Positions 26,208 through 32,744 of a stretch of DNA of 32,744 nt are shown here, piece after piece. A model generated the notes under the pieces. That model did not search any database, was not told the DNA's origin, and saw only the letters and a list, made by a program, of their open reading frames with translations. Position numbers and translations under genes: made by a program. The stretch covers positions 1 through 32,744 of the forward strand of contig JANSXZ010000033.1 in assembly GCA_024742705.1 (NCBI GenBank), written 5' to 3'. This DNA comes from Paracoccaceae bacterium (GTDB lineage Bacteria; Pseudomonadota; Alphaproteobacteria; Rhodobacterales; Rhodobacteraceae). Numbering within the stretch: position 1 is the stretch's first letter; every line of letters begins with the position of its first letter.

Positions 26208-27038
26208 TCAATGACCGGCGACGAGCAGAGTTCCGACGAACCCGTCAAATTCAGCCTGCCGGGCGTAGCCAAGATCGGCTTCCGCCAAGGCTACCGCCTC
26301 TTGGAGGGCCGAGCCGCGGCGTGGCGACAAGCCGAGAACACGGAACGTCGCGGCAAAGCGCAGGCTTTCGCCCGATAGCAGGATCACGCGCCACCCATTT
26401 GCCTCCTCGCGCAAGAAGGCGCGGCCCGCTTCGTCGCCCGCCCGCCAGGCCACGACGGCCGCGTCGCCCTCCAGGGCCATGGCTCCGAATGCAGCGTCAG
26501 GTCCCAAGACCTCGCCCAGAGCGAACTGTACCGCCGCGACGTCATCCTCATCCGACGCGGGCGCAAGGCCGCTTTGGTCGTGCCCCTCATGCCCCCCCGT
26601 GCTGCCACCGCGCGGTTCGACCCAGAACTCCACCGCGATCTCGCCCGCGCGGTCGAAGACGAGCGTGGCCGGGATGCGCTCGCCCTCCTCGAAGGGGTCG
26701 CCGTCGAGCCCCATGAACATGACATGCATGCCGCCCGGCGCCAGCGTCACCGTCTCGCCCGGCGCGATCTCGATGCCCTCGACCGGGATCACCCGGGTCA
26801 CACCCTGCGCGTCGGTCTCGGTGCCGTGCAGGGTCACGCGGGGGAAATCGGCCCGCACGTCCAGCAAGCGGTCGGGCGCGCTGCCGGTGTTGGTGATGGT
26901 CATGTAGCCCGCGCCGGACATGGCTGTCGCCACCGTCTCCAACGCGTAGGGATGATCGATCACGAGGCTATCGGTGGTCACCTCGTGGGCGGCGGCGGGG
27001 AGCGCCAGAAGGGCAAGGGCGAAGGCAAGACGTTTCAT
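26208..27038 (-). CDS. PCuAC copper chaperone fused to a copper uptake-associated C-terminal domain
   Basis: A 276-residue secreted protein: signal peptide 1-18 (MKRLAFALALLALPAAA), then a PCuAC domain (GAGYMTITNTGSAPDRLLDV ... PGGMHVMFMGL), a His/Gly/Asp linker (GGSTGGHEGHDQ), and a C-terminal ~110-residue domain (FALGEVLGPDAAFGAMALEGDAAVVAWRAGDEAGRAFLREEANGWRVILLSGESL) resembling the small copper uptake system-associated proteins usually encoded separately. PCuAC binds Cu(I) through H-X10-M-X21-H-X-M and delivers it to cytochrome oxidase. Here the second pair (HVM) is present, but the first Met is replaced (VTRV after the LHG histidine), so the site is atypical. It lies 12 bases after the CopC-CopD gene, last in the block. 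Domain calls are by pattern; the C-terminal family is less sure. Confidence 0.82.
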   Translation of the reverse strand: MKRLAFALALLALPAAAHEVTTDSLVIDHPYALETVATAMSGAGYMTITNTGSAPDRLLDVRADFPRVTLHGTETDAQGVTRVIPVEGIEIAPGETVTLAPGGMHVMFMGLDGDPFEEGERIPATLVFDRAGEIAVEFWVEPRGGSTGGHEGHDQSGLAPASDEDDVAAVQFALGEVLGPDAAFGAMALEGDAAVVAWRAGDEAGRAFLREEANGWRVILLSGESLRFAATFRVLGLSPRRGSALQEAVALAEADLGYARQAEFDGFVGTLLVAGH

Positions 27039-27050
27039 GGAAGGCTCCGG

Positions 27051-28619
27051 TCAGTCTGGAAGGGTCAGGGTGTCGGTCAGCGTCACGCGCTCGAAATCGG
27101 TGACGAGAAGGCGCAGGGTCACGTCCCAGTCGCCCGGGCGCGGCAGGGTCACGGGGCCGGCATGCCAGAGCCCGTCTCCGCCCTGCAGGGCCGTCAGGCG
27201 GATCGGCTCGATCCCGGCGGCGGGCTGGGCGAAGACGACCTCGACCTCTTGCGGGACCAGCTCGGCGAAATCGCCGGTCTGGAAGCCGAGCATGACCTCG
27301 ACAGGGCCAGCGCGGCCCGGGGTCAGGCGGATGTCGGCCATGGCAGCTGCGGTATGGATATGGGCGTAGAGCGGCTCGGCCGGTTCAATCAGGGCGCGCG
27401 GTGGCGGCGTGAGGCGGAAGGCCGAGGCCAGGACGAGGATGGCGAGGCCGAGCACGATCTCGGCCCGGATGGCGCGTTTCAGGCGCGGTGTGGCAGTCTC
27501 TTTGCTTGCGACCAGCGCGGGCGTCAGGACAAGCCGGTTCCGTGCGGCAAGGGCGAGGAGCACCGTGACGAGGGTCAGCTTCACCCCAAGCAGGACGCCA
27601 TAGGACGAGCCGAGCAGCGCAGCCGGACTGCCCGCTTGCAGCCATGTCAGGGTCATCCCGCTCAGGATCAAAGCCACGACCGTCGGAATGGCGATGGACG
27701 AGAACCGGCGCAAGACGGAGTCGACCTCGGAACCACGCAAAGCGAGGAGGAGTGGCATGAGCGAGCCCATCCAGAAGATCAGCGCGGCAGCGTGGAGAGT
27801 GACGGCGGGGAGCGCCACGACACGCGGCGGCGCTACGGCGGCATGGCCGGAGACCGCGAAAGACAGCGACGCGAGTGCCCATGCGCCGAGCGCGAGAACT
27901 TTTGGCGTGGTGCTGCCGAAGGTGTGCAGTGTGAGCGCAGCCAGGACCGCCGCCCCGACAGCGAGGCCGACAGAAAGGGTAATCGGCGCCGCGAGCCCGG
28001 CTTGCCACGGCTGCACCGTGAGGAGCGCGCCGGGCGCGCGCGACAGCATGTCGAGACCCTGAACCCCGATAAAGAGACCGCCCACCGGGATCGTCGCGCC
28101 AGCCGCGAACATGGCGATGCGGGCGAGTGCCGATCCTGCCTGCGCAGGGGCCACGAAGGCGACGAAGACGGCAGCGCCGACCGCGACCACCAGCGACACG
28201 GTCAGCACGGCGCGCAGGGCGGCGCCAAAGCGCGCGGCCCCCGCGGCAAGCTCCGCTGGCGTCGGCGGCGTGGCGGAGGGGGCACCGACATGGAAGGTGA
28301 GGGTGCCACCAACCGGATGGCCATCGTCCGAGACGACGCGCCAGGACAAGAGATGTGTGCCGTCCCCGAGATCGGCTGGCGGCGCGACGGTGATCGTGGC
28401 GTTCTCGGCGGTGCCCTCGAGGTCTGTCGCCGTACCGTCCGGTCCGATGTGTCGCAGGACGAGCGGCGCCACGCCTTCGTTGAACTCCAGCACGATCGCG
28501 GCGGGCGCCTCAGTCACCACAACCCCTTCGGCGGGGTCCGAGCCGCGCAGCTGCGCATGGGCCAGCGCCTGCAGCGGCAGGAGCGCGAGGCAAAGAAGGA
28601 TCAGGGCAAGGCGCATCAT
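27051..28619 (-). CDS. CopC-CopD fusion (YcnJ-like) copper import protein
   Basis: A 522-residue protein. The signal peptide ends at ALA20, so the mature chain starts with His21 (HAQLRGSDPAEG), the N-terminal Cu(II)-binding histidine of CopC. The CopC domain continues to DDGHPVGGTLTFHV, with the remaining ligand positions. About eight membrane helices of the CopD type follow, including LHAAALIFWMGSLMPLLLAL and GVLLGVKLTLVTVLLALAARNRL. The C-terminal ~110 residues form a periplasmic beta domain (VEVMLGFQTGDFAELVPQEVEVVFAQP) resembling the FixH/YtkA-like tail of YcnJ. Such fusions import copper into the cytoplasm or route it to cuproenzymes. Two tandem ATGs (28619, 28616) are possible starts. 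Confidence 0.9.
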   Translation of the reverse strand: MMRLALILLCLALLPLQALAHAQLRGSDPAEGVVVTEAPAAIVLEFNEGVAPLVLRHIGPDGTATDLEGTAENATITVAPPADLGDGTHLLSWRVVSDDGHPVGGTLTFHVGAPSATPPTPAELAAGAARFGAALRAVLTVSLVVAVGAAVFVAFVAPAQAGSALARIAMFAAGATIPVGGLFIGVQGLDMLSRAPGALLTVQPWQAGLAAPITLSVGLAVGAAVLAALTLHTFGSTTPKVLALGAWALASLSFAVSGHAAVAPPRVVALPAVTLHAAALIFWMGSLMPLLLALRGSEVDSVLRRFSSIAIPTVVALILSGMTLTWLQAGSPAALLGSSYGVLLGVKLTLVTVLLALAARNRLVLTPALVASKETATPRLKRAIRAEIVLGLAILVLASAFRLTPPPRALIEPAEPLYAHIHTAAAMADIRLTPGRAGPVEVMLGFQTGDFAELVPQEVEVVFAQPAAGIEPIRLTALQGGDGLWHAGPVTLPRPGDWDVTLRLLVTDFERVTLTDTLTLPD

Positions 28620-28637
28620 TCGGTATCCTGCTGATGT

Positions 28638-28749
28638 CCCGCCGGGCCATGGGTCAGCCCGGCGGGCGTTAAGGCGCGCGCGAAAGAAACGGAAGCACGC
28701 ACCGGAGCAGGCAGGTCGGGAAAGGGACGCCTCCAGACCCCGACCTGCC
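28638..28749. other. Two inverted repeats between ycnI-like and copCD genes
   Basis: The 137-base gap holds CCCGCCGGGC (28638-28647) with its complement at 28657-28666 (10-bp stem, 9-base loop), and GGCAGGTCGGG (28710-28720) with its complement at 28739-28749 (11-bp stem, 18-base loop). On the minus strand neither is followed by a T-run, so these look like an attenuating, processing or regulatory structure, not a clean terminator. This is the only sizeable gap inside the copper block. Confidence 0.5.
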
Positions 28750-28756
28750 GGCTATC

Positions 28757-29293
28757 TCAGTGCCCGTGACCGCCCGCGGAGGCGGGCACGACCATCACGC
28801 CGGGGGCCGGATCTTCAAGGTCATGGCTGTCCTGTCCGGCCGCCGGGATCTCGATCCAGCGCTCGGCCCCGTTGGCGCATTCCTGGATGGCGGGGAGATA
28901 AACCATCTCGCCTACCGGCAGACGGTCGGTCACGCGGGCACGAAACACGAACTCGTCGTAGAAGGCATCTGGCAATTCGCCCGACCAGATGATCTCTCGC
29001 ACGCCTTCGGTGAGCGTGCGGCCATAGAGCTCGTAGCTGTTCTCGTATGGCCCGGTCACGGTCTCCAGCTCCCAGCCCGCCTTGACCATCGGCTGCGCGG
29101 CGATCAGGCCCTCGGGGATCTGGATGCGGACCTTCAAGGTTGCCTCGTCGCCGCAACCATGCGGCACCCGCAGGGTCAGACGGGCGGTTTCGCCCTGCAC
29201 GACCTCGCCTTCGGCGAAGGTGGCGTGGGCCAGGGCCTGAGAGCCGATGGCCAAAGGCAGGGCAAGGGTTGCAAGTGCAAGTATGTGTTTCAT
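28757..29293 (-). CDS. YcnI-family (DUF1775) periplasmic copper-binding protein
   Basis: A 178-residue protein with signal peptide 1-22 (MKHILALATLALPLAIGSQALA), so the mature chain begins at His23 in HATFAEGEV. In characterised YcnI, this N-terminal histidine with a nearby acidic residue and Trp binds Cu(II). DUF1775 features follow: RLTLRVPHGCGDEATLKVRIQIPEG, VREIIWSGELPDAFYDEFVFRARV, and CANGAERWIEIP. It ends GGHGH without the C-terminal membrane anchor seen in Bacillus YcnI. The start is the ATG at 29293; the longer frame to 29824 runs through the mbnH gene and is rejected. It is 29 bases after mbnH. Confidence 0.9.
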   Translation of the reverse strand: MKHILALATLALPLAIGSQALAHATFAEGEVVQGETARLTLRVPHGCGDEATLKVRIQIPEGLIAAQPMVKAGWELETVTGPYENSYELYGRTLTEGVREIIWSGELPDAFYDEFVFRARVTDRLPVGEMVYLPAIQECANGAERWIEIPAAGQDSHDLEDPAPGVMVVPASAGGHGH

Positions 29294-29322
29294 GTTGGCG
29301 TTTCCTGTTGGTTTCCTGGTTG

Positions 29323-30573
29323 TCAGTTGAGGGGCATTACCCTGTTCGCATTGGCCGGGTGCCCGTCCGGCCAAGGGTCCGCAAAGGCCGGATCGGTCAG
29401 GAAGTCCTGATCCGTCAGGCTTTCGAGGAATGCTGTGAGATCGGCGATCTCGGCGTCCGAAATCTCGAAGCCGCCGATGAGGCTGTCGCGATTCGGGTTT
29501 TGGTGGCCCGCACCGGCATGGGGGCCGTCCGCGATGGTCCGCCCGCCCGCCGCGTAATGGCGGATCACCTCCTCCAGCGTGGCGATCGAGCCGTCGTGCA
29601 TGTAGGGCGCGGTGACGGCCACATTGCGCAAGGACGGCGTGCGGAAGCGGCCCATGTCGGCGGCAACGCCGGTGAATTCGTAAAGGCCAAGGCCGCCGGC
29701 GGGATAAGCACCCGTGCCGCCGATGTTGTAGAGGCCGGTGTTGTGAAAGGCGTTCTCGGGGAACGGGGTGCGCGCGGTCTGCAGGTTGTCCGAGAACAGC
29801 GCCCCGGTGTGGCAGTGGTAGCATTCCAGCCGATGATCGAAGAACAGCGCCTGCCCGCGACGGGCGGCGTCCGACATCGCGTCGACCTCGCCATAATAGG
29901 TCGCGCGGTCATAGGGGCTGTTCAGCGAAATCAGCGTGCGCTGGAAGGCCCCGAGCGCGCGGGTGATCGTGTAGAGATCGGGCGCGGGCCGGTCGGGGAA
30001 GGCCGCTGGAAAGGCCTCCGCGTACCAGGGATCGGCGGCGAGGCGCGCGAAGAGCGCCTCCTCCTGCCCCGCCAGCCCCATCTCGACCGGTTCAGTGCCG
30101 AACAGCGGCACCAGCGCCTGAAACTCCAGCGTGGTGAAATGCGGGTTCGCCCATGTCAGTGTCGGCATGTAGCCCACATTCGCGAGCGAGGGTGAATTGC
30201 GGTGGCCGATGGTGCCATGCGCGCCCACGCCGACCGGGCGGCCATCGCTGAAGGCCAGTTCCTGCTGGTGGCAGGACGCACAGGCCGTCTGACCATCGAC
30301 CGACAGCCGGGCGTCATAGAAGAGGTGCCGCCCGAGATCGACGAGTTCCGGCGTCATGGTGATGTCATCCGGCACGGGCGGCGGCGGCATCCAGGCGGGC
30401 ATGGGCCAGCGGAAGGCATCGAGGATCGCCGGGCGCGCGGCGACCGTTTCTGCCGGGACCTCGTCGCGCGGCAGAAACACGGCGGCGAGGACCGCCGACG
30501 CACCAAGGATCAGGAGGGGAGCCGCGAAGGCCCCCTTCCCCGCGACACGCGCGAGGCTTGCAAAGGGACGCAT
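29323..30573 (-). CDS. mbnH: MauG/MbnH-type di-heme cytochrome c (metallo-mystery pair peroxidase)
   Basis: A 416-residue protein with an N-terminal membrane anchor or signal (APLLILGASAVLAAVFL) and two c-type heme sites, CASCH (98-102) and CYHCH (251-255). Family motifs include GRHLFYDARLSVDGQTACASCH, IGHRNSPSLANVGY, ALGAFQRTLISLNSPYDR and FRTPSLRNVAVTAPYMHDGSIATLEEVI. It belongs to the cytochrome c peroxidase/MauG superfamily; the directly preceding MbnP-type C-terminus points to the MbnH branch, which oxidises a tryptophan of MbnP to kynurenine for copper binding. It follows the chimeric gene by 10 bases. With its partner truncated, its in vivo substrate here is questionable. Confidence 0.88.
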   Translation of the reverse strand: MRPFASLARVAGKGAFAAPLLILGASAVLAAVFLPRDEVPAETVAARPAILDAFRWPMPAWMPPPPVPDDITMTPELVDLGRHLFYDARLSVDGQTACASCHQQELAFSDGRPVGVGAHGTIGHRNSPSLANVGYMPTLTWANPHFTTLEFQALVPLFGTEPVEMGLAGQEEALFARLAADPWYAEAFPAAFPDRPAPDLYTITRALGAFQRTLISLNSPYDRATYYGEVDAMSDAARRGQALFFDHRLECYHCHTGALFSDNLQTARTPFPENAFHNTGLYNIGGTGAYPAGGLGLYEFTGVAADMGRFRTPSLRNVAVTAPYMHDGSIATLEEVIRHYAAGGRTIADGPHAGAGHQNPNRDSLIGGFEISDAEIADLTAFLESLTDQDFLTDPAFADPWPDGHPANANRVMPLN

Positions 30574-30583
30574 GCCAGACCCG

Positions 30584-31330
30584 TCAGCGCATCGAGACGA
30601 GTACTTGCTCCTCGGCCGGGAAGGCGTTGAACGCCAGCCCCAGCCGCGGCAGCACCGTGCTGCAGTCCGGATCGTTGGGGAAGGACATGCAGCCGGGGCT
30701 GGTCTCGGGCGTATTCTGTGTCAGGTCCGCGCCTGCCACGACGACCGCAGGGTCGATCACCACGGTGCTCTCACCCGGCACGAAGTCAGGCAGTGCCACG
30801 GCGACACGGTTGGGGTTGGCGCAGGCCTCGGACGGCGGGGTCGTCGCCTCGGGTGCGGCGCATTGCGTCGATCCAAGGTGAAGCATCCAGCCGCGCGGCC
30901 CTTGCCCATGGGTCGCATCCTCGCTGTGGCCCTCGGCCGTCATGGACATGCCCGAGGGCGCGGTGGGCGAGAATTCGATCTTCACGAACTTGTAGCCGCC
31001 GCGCCAGTTCCAGAACATCGCCGTCACCGGAAGGCGCGCGATGGAGGCAAAGGATGCGAACATTGCAAGCGCGCCAAAGCCCGACCGCGCAAGGTGGCCG
31101 AGCGGCCGCTTGGTTTTCAGACCCTCGGGGAACTCTCTCCGGAGCCACAGAAAGATGACGAGTGGGATGAGCGCAAAGAACGAGCGGAAGAACACGACCT
31201 GTCCGAGCGGCACGTCAAGACTGACCGCCTTGATGCAGACGACCATCGCAGCGAACAGGAGCCCTGACAGGATGCGCAATCCGATCCCGAGCGCTGGTCT
31301 TTCGGCAGGATCTTCGGTGATGAGTGTCAC
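30584..31330 (-). CDS. Chimeric gene: EamA transporter N-terminus joined in frame to MbnP C-terminal half
   Basis: The 248-residue frame starts at GTG 31330 (GTGA overlap with nikC). Residues 1-103 are an EamA/DMT transporter N-terminus with about three membrane helices (ILSGLLFAAMVVCIKAVS, VVFFRSFFALIPLVIFLWLR, ALAMFASFASIARLPVT). At residue 104 it switches to AMFWNWRGGYKFVKIEF, then WMLHLGSTQC, SEACANPNRV, SPGCMSFPNDPDC: the C-terminal half of an MbnP-type metallo-mystery pair four-Cys protein, with all four Cys retained. The expected EamA continuation (seven more helices) and the MbnP signal peptide and N-terminal half are both missing. The junction is near 31021. The simplest origin is one deletion joining two genes. 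As encoded, the MbnP part would not have its own signal peptide. Could be an annotated pseudogene pair. Confidence 0.85.
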   Translation of the reverse strand: MTLITEDPAERPALGIGLRILSGLLFAAMVVCIKAVSLDVPLGQVVFFRSFFALIPLVIFLWLRREFPEGLKTKRPLGHLARSGFGALAMFASFASIARLPVTAMFWNWRGGYKFVKIEFSPTAPSGMSMTAEGHSEDATHGQGPRGWMLHLGSTQCAAPEATTPPSEACANPNRVAVALPDFVPGESTVVIDPAVVVAGADLTQNTPETSPGCMSFPNDPDCSTVLPRLGLAFNAFPAEEQVLVSMR

Positions 31331-32121
31331 GACGCACGCTCCTCCGCAGTGAGGCTGTCTCGCAGTGCATCACCGGTCAGGTTGATGGCGAGGACCGTCA
31401 CAACAATCGTAAGCCCGGGCCAGATCATCAGGAGCGGAGTCGAGCGCAGGTGCACGCGCGCATCGAGCAGCATGGTGCCCCATTCCGGTGTTGGGGGCTG
31501 GACGCCGAAGCCAAGGAACCCGAGCCCCGAGATGAACAGGATCGAACGGGCCAGCATCCCAGTCCACACGACGATCAGCGATGGGGCAAGCGCTGGAAGG
31601 TAATGCCAGCGCGCGATGGCGCCAGGCGAAAGCCCGGCAAGGCGGGCCTGAACAACATGGCCGCGCGATTTCAGCGATAGGCCCACACCCCGCGCCACGC
31701 GCGCATAGCGCATCCAGCCTGTAACGCTGAGTGCGAAAACAAGGCTCCATGTGCTTGCGCCCAACACGCCGGCGATAACCACAGCGGCGACCAGTTCCGG
31801 GAAGGCGAGGAAACTGTCGGTGACGCGCATGAGGACCCAGTCCACCAAACGCCCGCCCATGGCTGCGGCCAGCCCTACGAGCGTGCCTGCAACGAGCGCG
31901 ATCATCGAGGTGATGAAGGCCAGTCCAAGCGACCATGTCGCGCCATGCAAAAGACGCGATAGAACGCAACGCCCCATGGCATCGGTCCCGAGCGGATAGG
32001 ACCCGCCGGGGGATGCAAGACGGTTCGGAATGTCGATGGCCGTCGGGTCATTGGGCGCAAGAGCCGGGCCAAACAGCGCTATGGCCGCCAGCATAAATGT
32101 CAGAATGAGAACGCTACGCAT
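31327..32121 (-). CDS. Nickel/peptide-type ABC transporter permease (NikC/DppC family)
   Basis: A 264-residue inner-membrane permease of normal length. It has the N-terminal helix and LAPNDPTAIDIPNRLASPGGSYPLGTDAMGRCVLSRLLHG motif of DppC/NikC proteins, about five further helices, the EAA-type loop ARLAGLSPGAIARWHYLPALAPSL contacting the ATPase, and FLGFGVQPPTPEWGTMLLDAR. It would pair with the NikB-type permease upstream, but that gene is broken by an IS, so the transporter is presumably non-functional unless complemented. Overlaps nikB by 8 bases and the EamA start by 4 bases. Substrate (Ni, metallophore or peptide) cannot be decided. Confidence 0.9.
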   Translation of the reverse strand: MRSVLILTFMLAAIALFGPALAPNDPTAIDIPNRLASPGGSYPLGTDAMGRCVLSRLLHGATWSLGLAFITSMIALVAGTLVGLAAAMGGRLVDWVLMRVTDSFLAFPELVAAVVIAGVLGASTWSLVFALSVTGWMRYARVARGVGLSLKSRGHVVQARLAGLSPGAIARWHYLPALAPSLIVVWTGMLARSILFISGLGFLGFGVQPPTPEWGTMLLDARVHLRSTPLLMIWPGLTIVVTVLAINLTGDALRDSLTAEERAS

Positions 32122-32602
32122 CGGCGGTTTGAGTCCGCGGGTCGATGAGACGGTAGGTGAGATCGATCAACAGATTGACGGTCACAAACAGAAGCGCGGT
32201 CAGGATGACCACCGCCTGCACCTTCGGAAAATCCCTCGCAAAGATCGCCTCGATAAGGAAGCTGCCGAGGCCCGGACGCGAAAAGATCACCTCCACGATC
32301 ACCGCACCCTCAAGCAGGAAGGCCAGTTCCAGTCCCAGCACAGTAACGACCGGGATCGCAGCATGAGGGGCCACATGGTCCCGGCCGATGCGGCGATTGG
32401 GCACACCGCGCCGGGCGAACGCGGGCAGGAACGGCGCGCCTCGCGCCTCCAGCAAGCCGGAGCGCAAGATGCGCGTGAGCGAGGCGGCGACACCGAGCCC
32501 AAGAGTCAGTGCGGGCAGGATCAGATGCGCAGAAGTCCGCGCGCCCATCGCAGGCAACCAGCCGAGTTCCACCGAAAAGAGCAGGATCAGCAAGAGCCCT
32601 AG
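32114..32602 (-). pseudogene. NikB/DppB-type ABC permease, 5'-truncated by IS481-family insertion
   Basis: Only the C-terminal ~162 residues remain, from LGLLLILLFSVELGWLPAMGA through ILPALTLGLGVAASLTRILRSGLLEA, IPVVTVLGLELAFLLEGAVIVEVIFSRPGLGSFLIEAIFARDFPKVQAVV to the stop at 32114. About 140 N-terminal residues are missing; homology ends exactly at the CCTAGC target of the IS481 element. Codons upstream of this point (to 32728) are IS sequence read in reverse. The rest of nikB may lie beyond the IS, outside the window. Confidence 0.88.
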
Positions 32603-32744
32603 CTGTTTGATCCCAAGGTTTGATGGTGTGATCCTTTCGTTGGAATGGAAGGAAGCACTATGGGGCAAATTCGTCACGGCAGCGCCACGACCACGCACGC
32701 TGTCAGAGCAGCAATACAGCGATCGCAAGCTTCGATCGCGGAGC
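32598..32744 (+). mobile_element. IS481-family element, left end (continues past window)
   Basis: The host target CCTAGC (32598-32603, NCTAGN as preferred by IS481) is followed by the IS tip TGTTTGATCCCAAGG starting at 32604. TGT at the terminus and the distance of 56 bases to the transposase ATG fit the family. The right part of the element lies outside the window. Confidence 0.8.
32660..32744 (+). CDS. IS481-family transposase, N-terminal fragment (cut by window edge)
   Basis: ATG at 32660 follows GGAAGGA. The 28 codons visible read MGQIRHGSATTTHAVRAAI then QRSQASIAE, the standard start of the IS481-family transposase helix-turn-helix region. The frame is open at the window end. The family is the same as that of the decayed copy at 790-1466, which lacks just this N-terminal half. 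Confidence 0.85.
   Translation, partial: MGQIRHGSATTTHAVRAAIQRSQASIAE

Larger units (their letters stand above)
24650..32744. mobile_element. Putative genomic island integrated at dusA (right end not seen)
   Basis: The integrase and repeats beside dusA mark one end of a candidate island. Rightward it would carry the copper-handling block and the nik-type ABC genes through to the window edge. The opposite att site was not found, so the extent is open; the metal genes could also be native DNA beyond a smaller element. GC content of the cargo is similar to the core, so composition does not help. Confidence 0.45.

Noticed and set aside
28757..29824. Longer start for the YcnI-like protein
   Set aside because: The extra N-terminus lies out of frame over mbnH and is Arg/Pro-rich; the ATG at 29293 begins a clean signal peptide.

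Overview
The window looks like chromosomal DNA from a high-GC alphaproteobacterium of the Rhodobacterales/Roseobacter type. This is inferred from protein content (heterotetrameric sarcosine oxidase soxBDAG, ccmI-ruvX-DUF1289, Atm1-type ABC exporter, Ala/Pro-rich LysM protein beside a LOG-family gene) and from a 55-bp GC-rich intergenic repeat present twice. No rRNA, tRNA or CRISPR array was seen.

Layout. (1) Positions 1-1467 are insertion-sequence debris: an IS110-family transposase with an internal deletion, a frameshift and a nonsense change appears nested in a decayed IS481-family element. The IS481 element ends exactly at a CCTAGG target that also holds the stop codon of the next gene. 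(2) 1463-8618 is a minus-strand run: DUF2235 hydrolase, a YhaO/SbcD-like phosphoesterase and a YhaN/SbcC-like ATPase, behind an orphan molybdenum-hydroxylase large subunit. (3) 8830-15046 holds an Atm1-type exporter, a LysM envelope protein, a divergent LOG-family hydrolase, a RarD-type exporter and an Fe/Mn superoxide dismutase with a clear terminator. (4) 15277-20811 is the sarcosine oxidase operon soxB-D-A-G (minus). A small opposite-strand membrane-protein ORF sits between soxB and soxD. (5) 20973-22902 is ccmI-ruvX-DUF1289 (plus), meeting a PhyH-like dioxygenase and dusA (minus).

(6) At 24.65-24.87 kb the core genome appears to meet an integrated element. A tyrosine recombinase lies divergently against the 5' end of dusA, a known integration hot spot, with a set of TGTTGTAA repeats between them. 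To the right is a minus-strand metal-handling block. In transcription order it runs: nikB remnant cut by an IS481-family insertion, nikC, an in-frame chimera of an EamA exporter N-terminus with the C-terminal half of an MbnP-type protein, mbnH-like di-heme protein, YcnI-like, CopC-CopD fusion, and a PCuAC protein with an extra C-terminal domain. The last five genes resemble a periplasmic copper acquisition/handling system built around the MbnP/MbnH pair. Its first gene has lost its N-terminal half to a deletion that joined it to a nickel/peptide-type ABC operon.

Both ends of the window lie in IS sequence, so it may be a whole assembly contig broken at repeats. The most unusual items are the EamA-MbnP chimera with the copper block behind it, the dusA-integrase junction with its repeats, and the IS481 insertion in which one CTAG serves as stop codon for two opposed genes.
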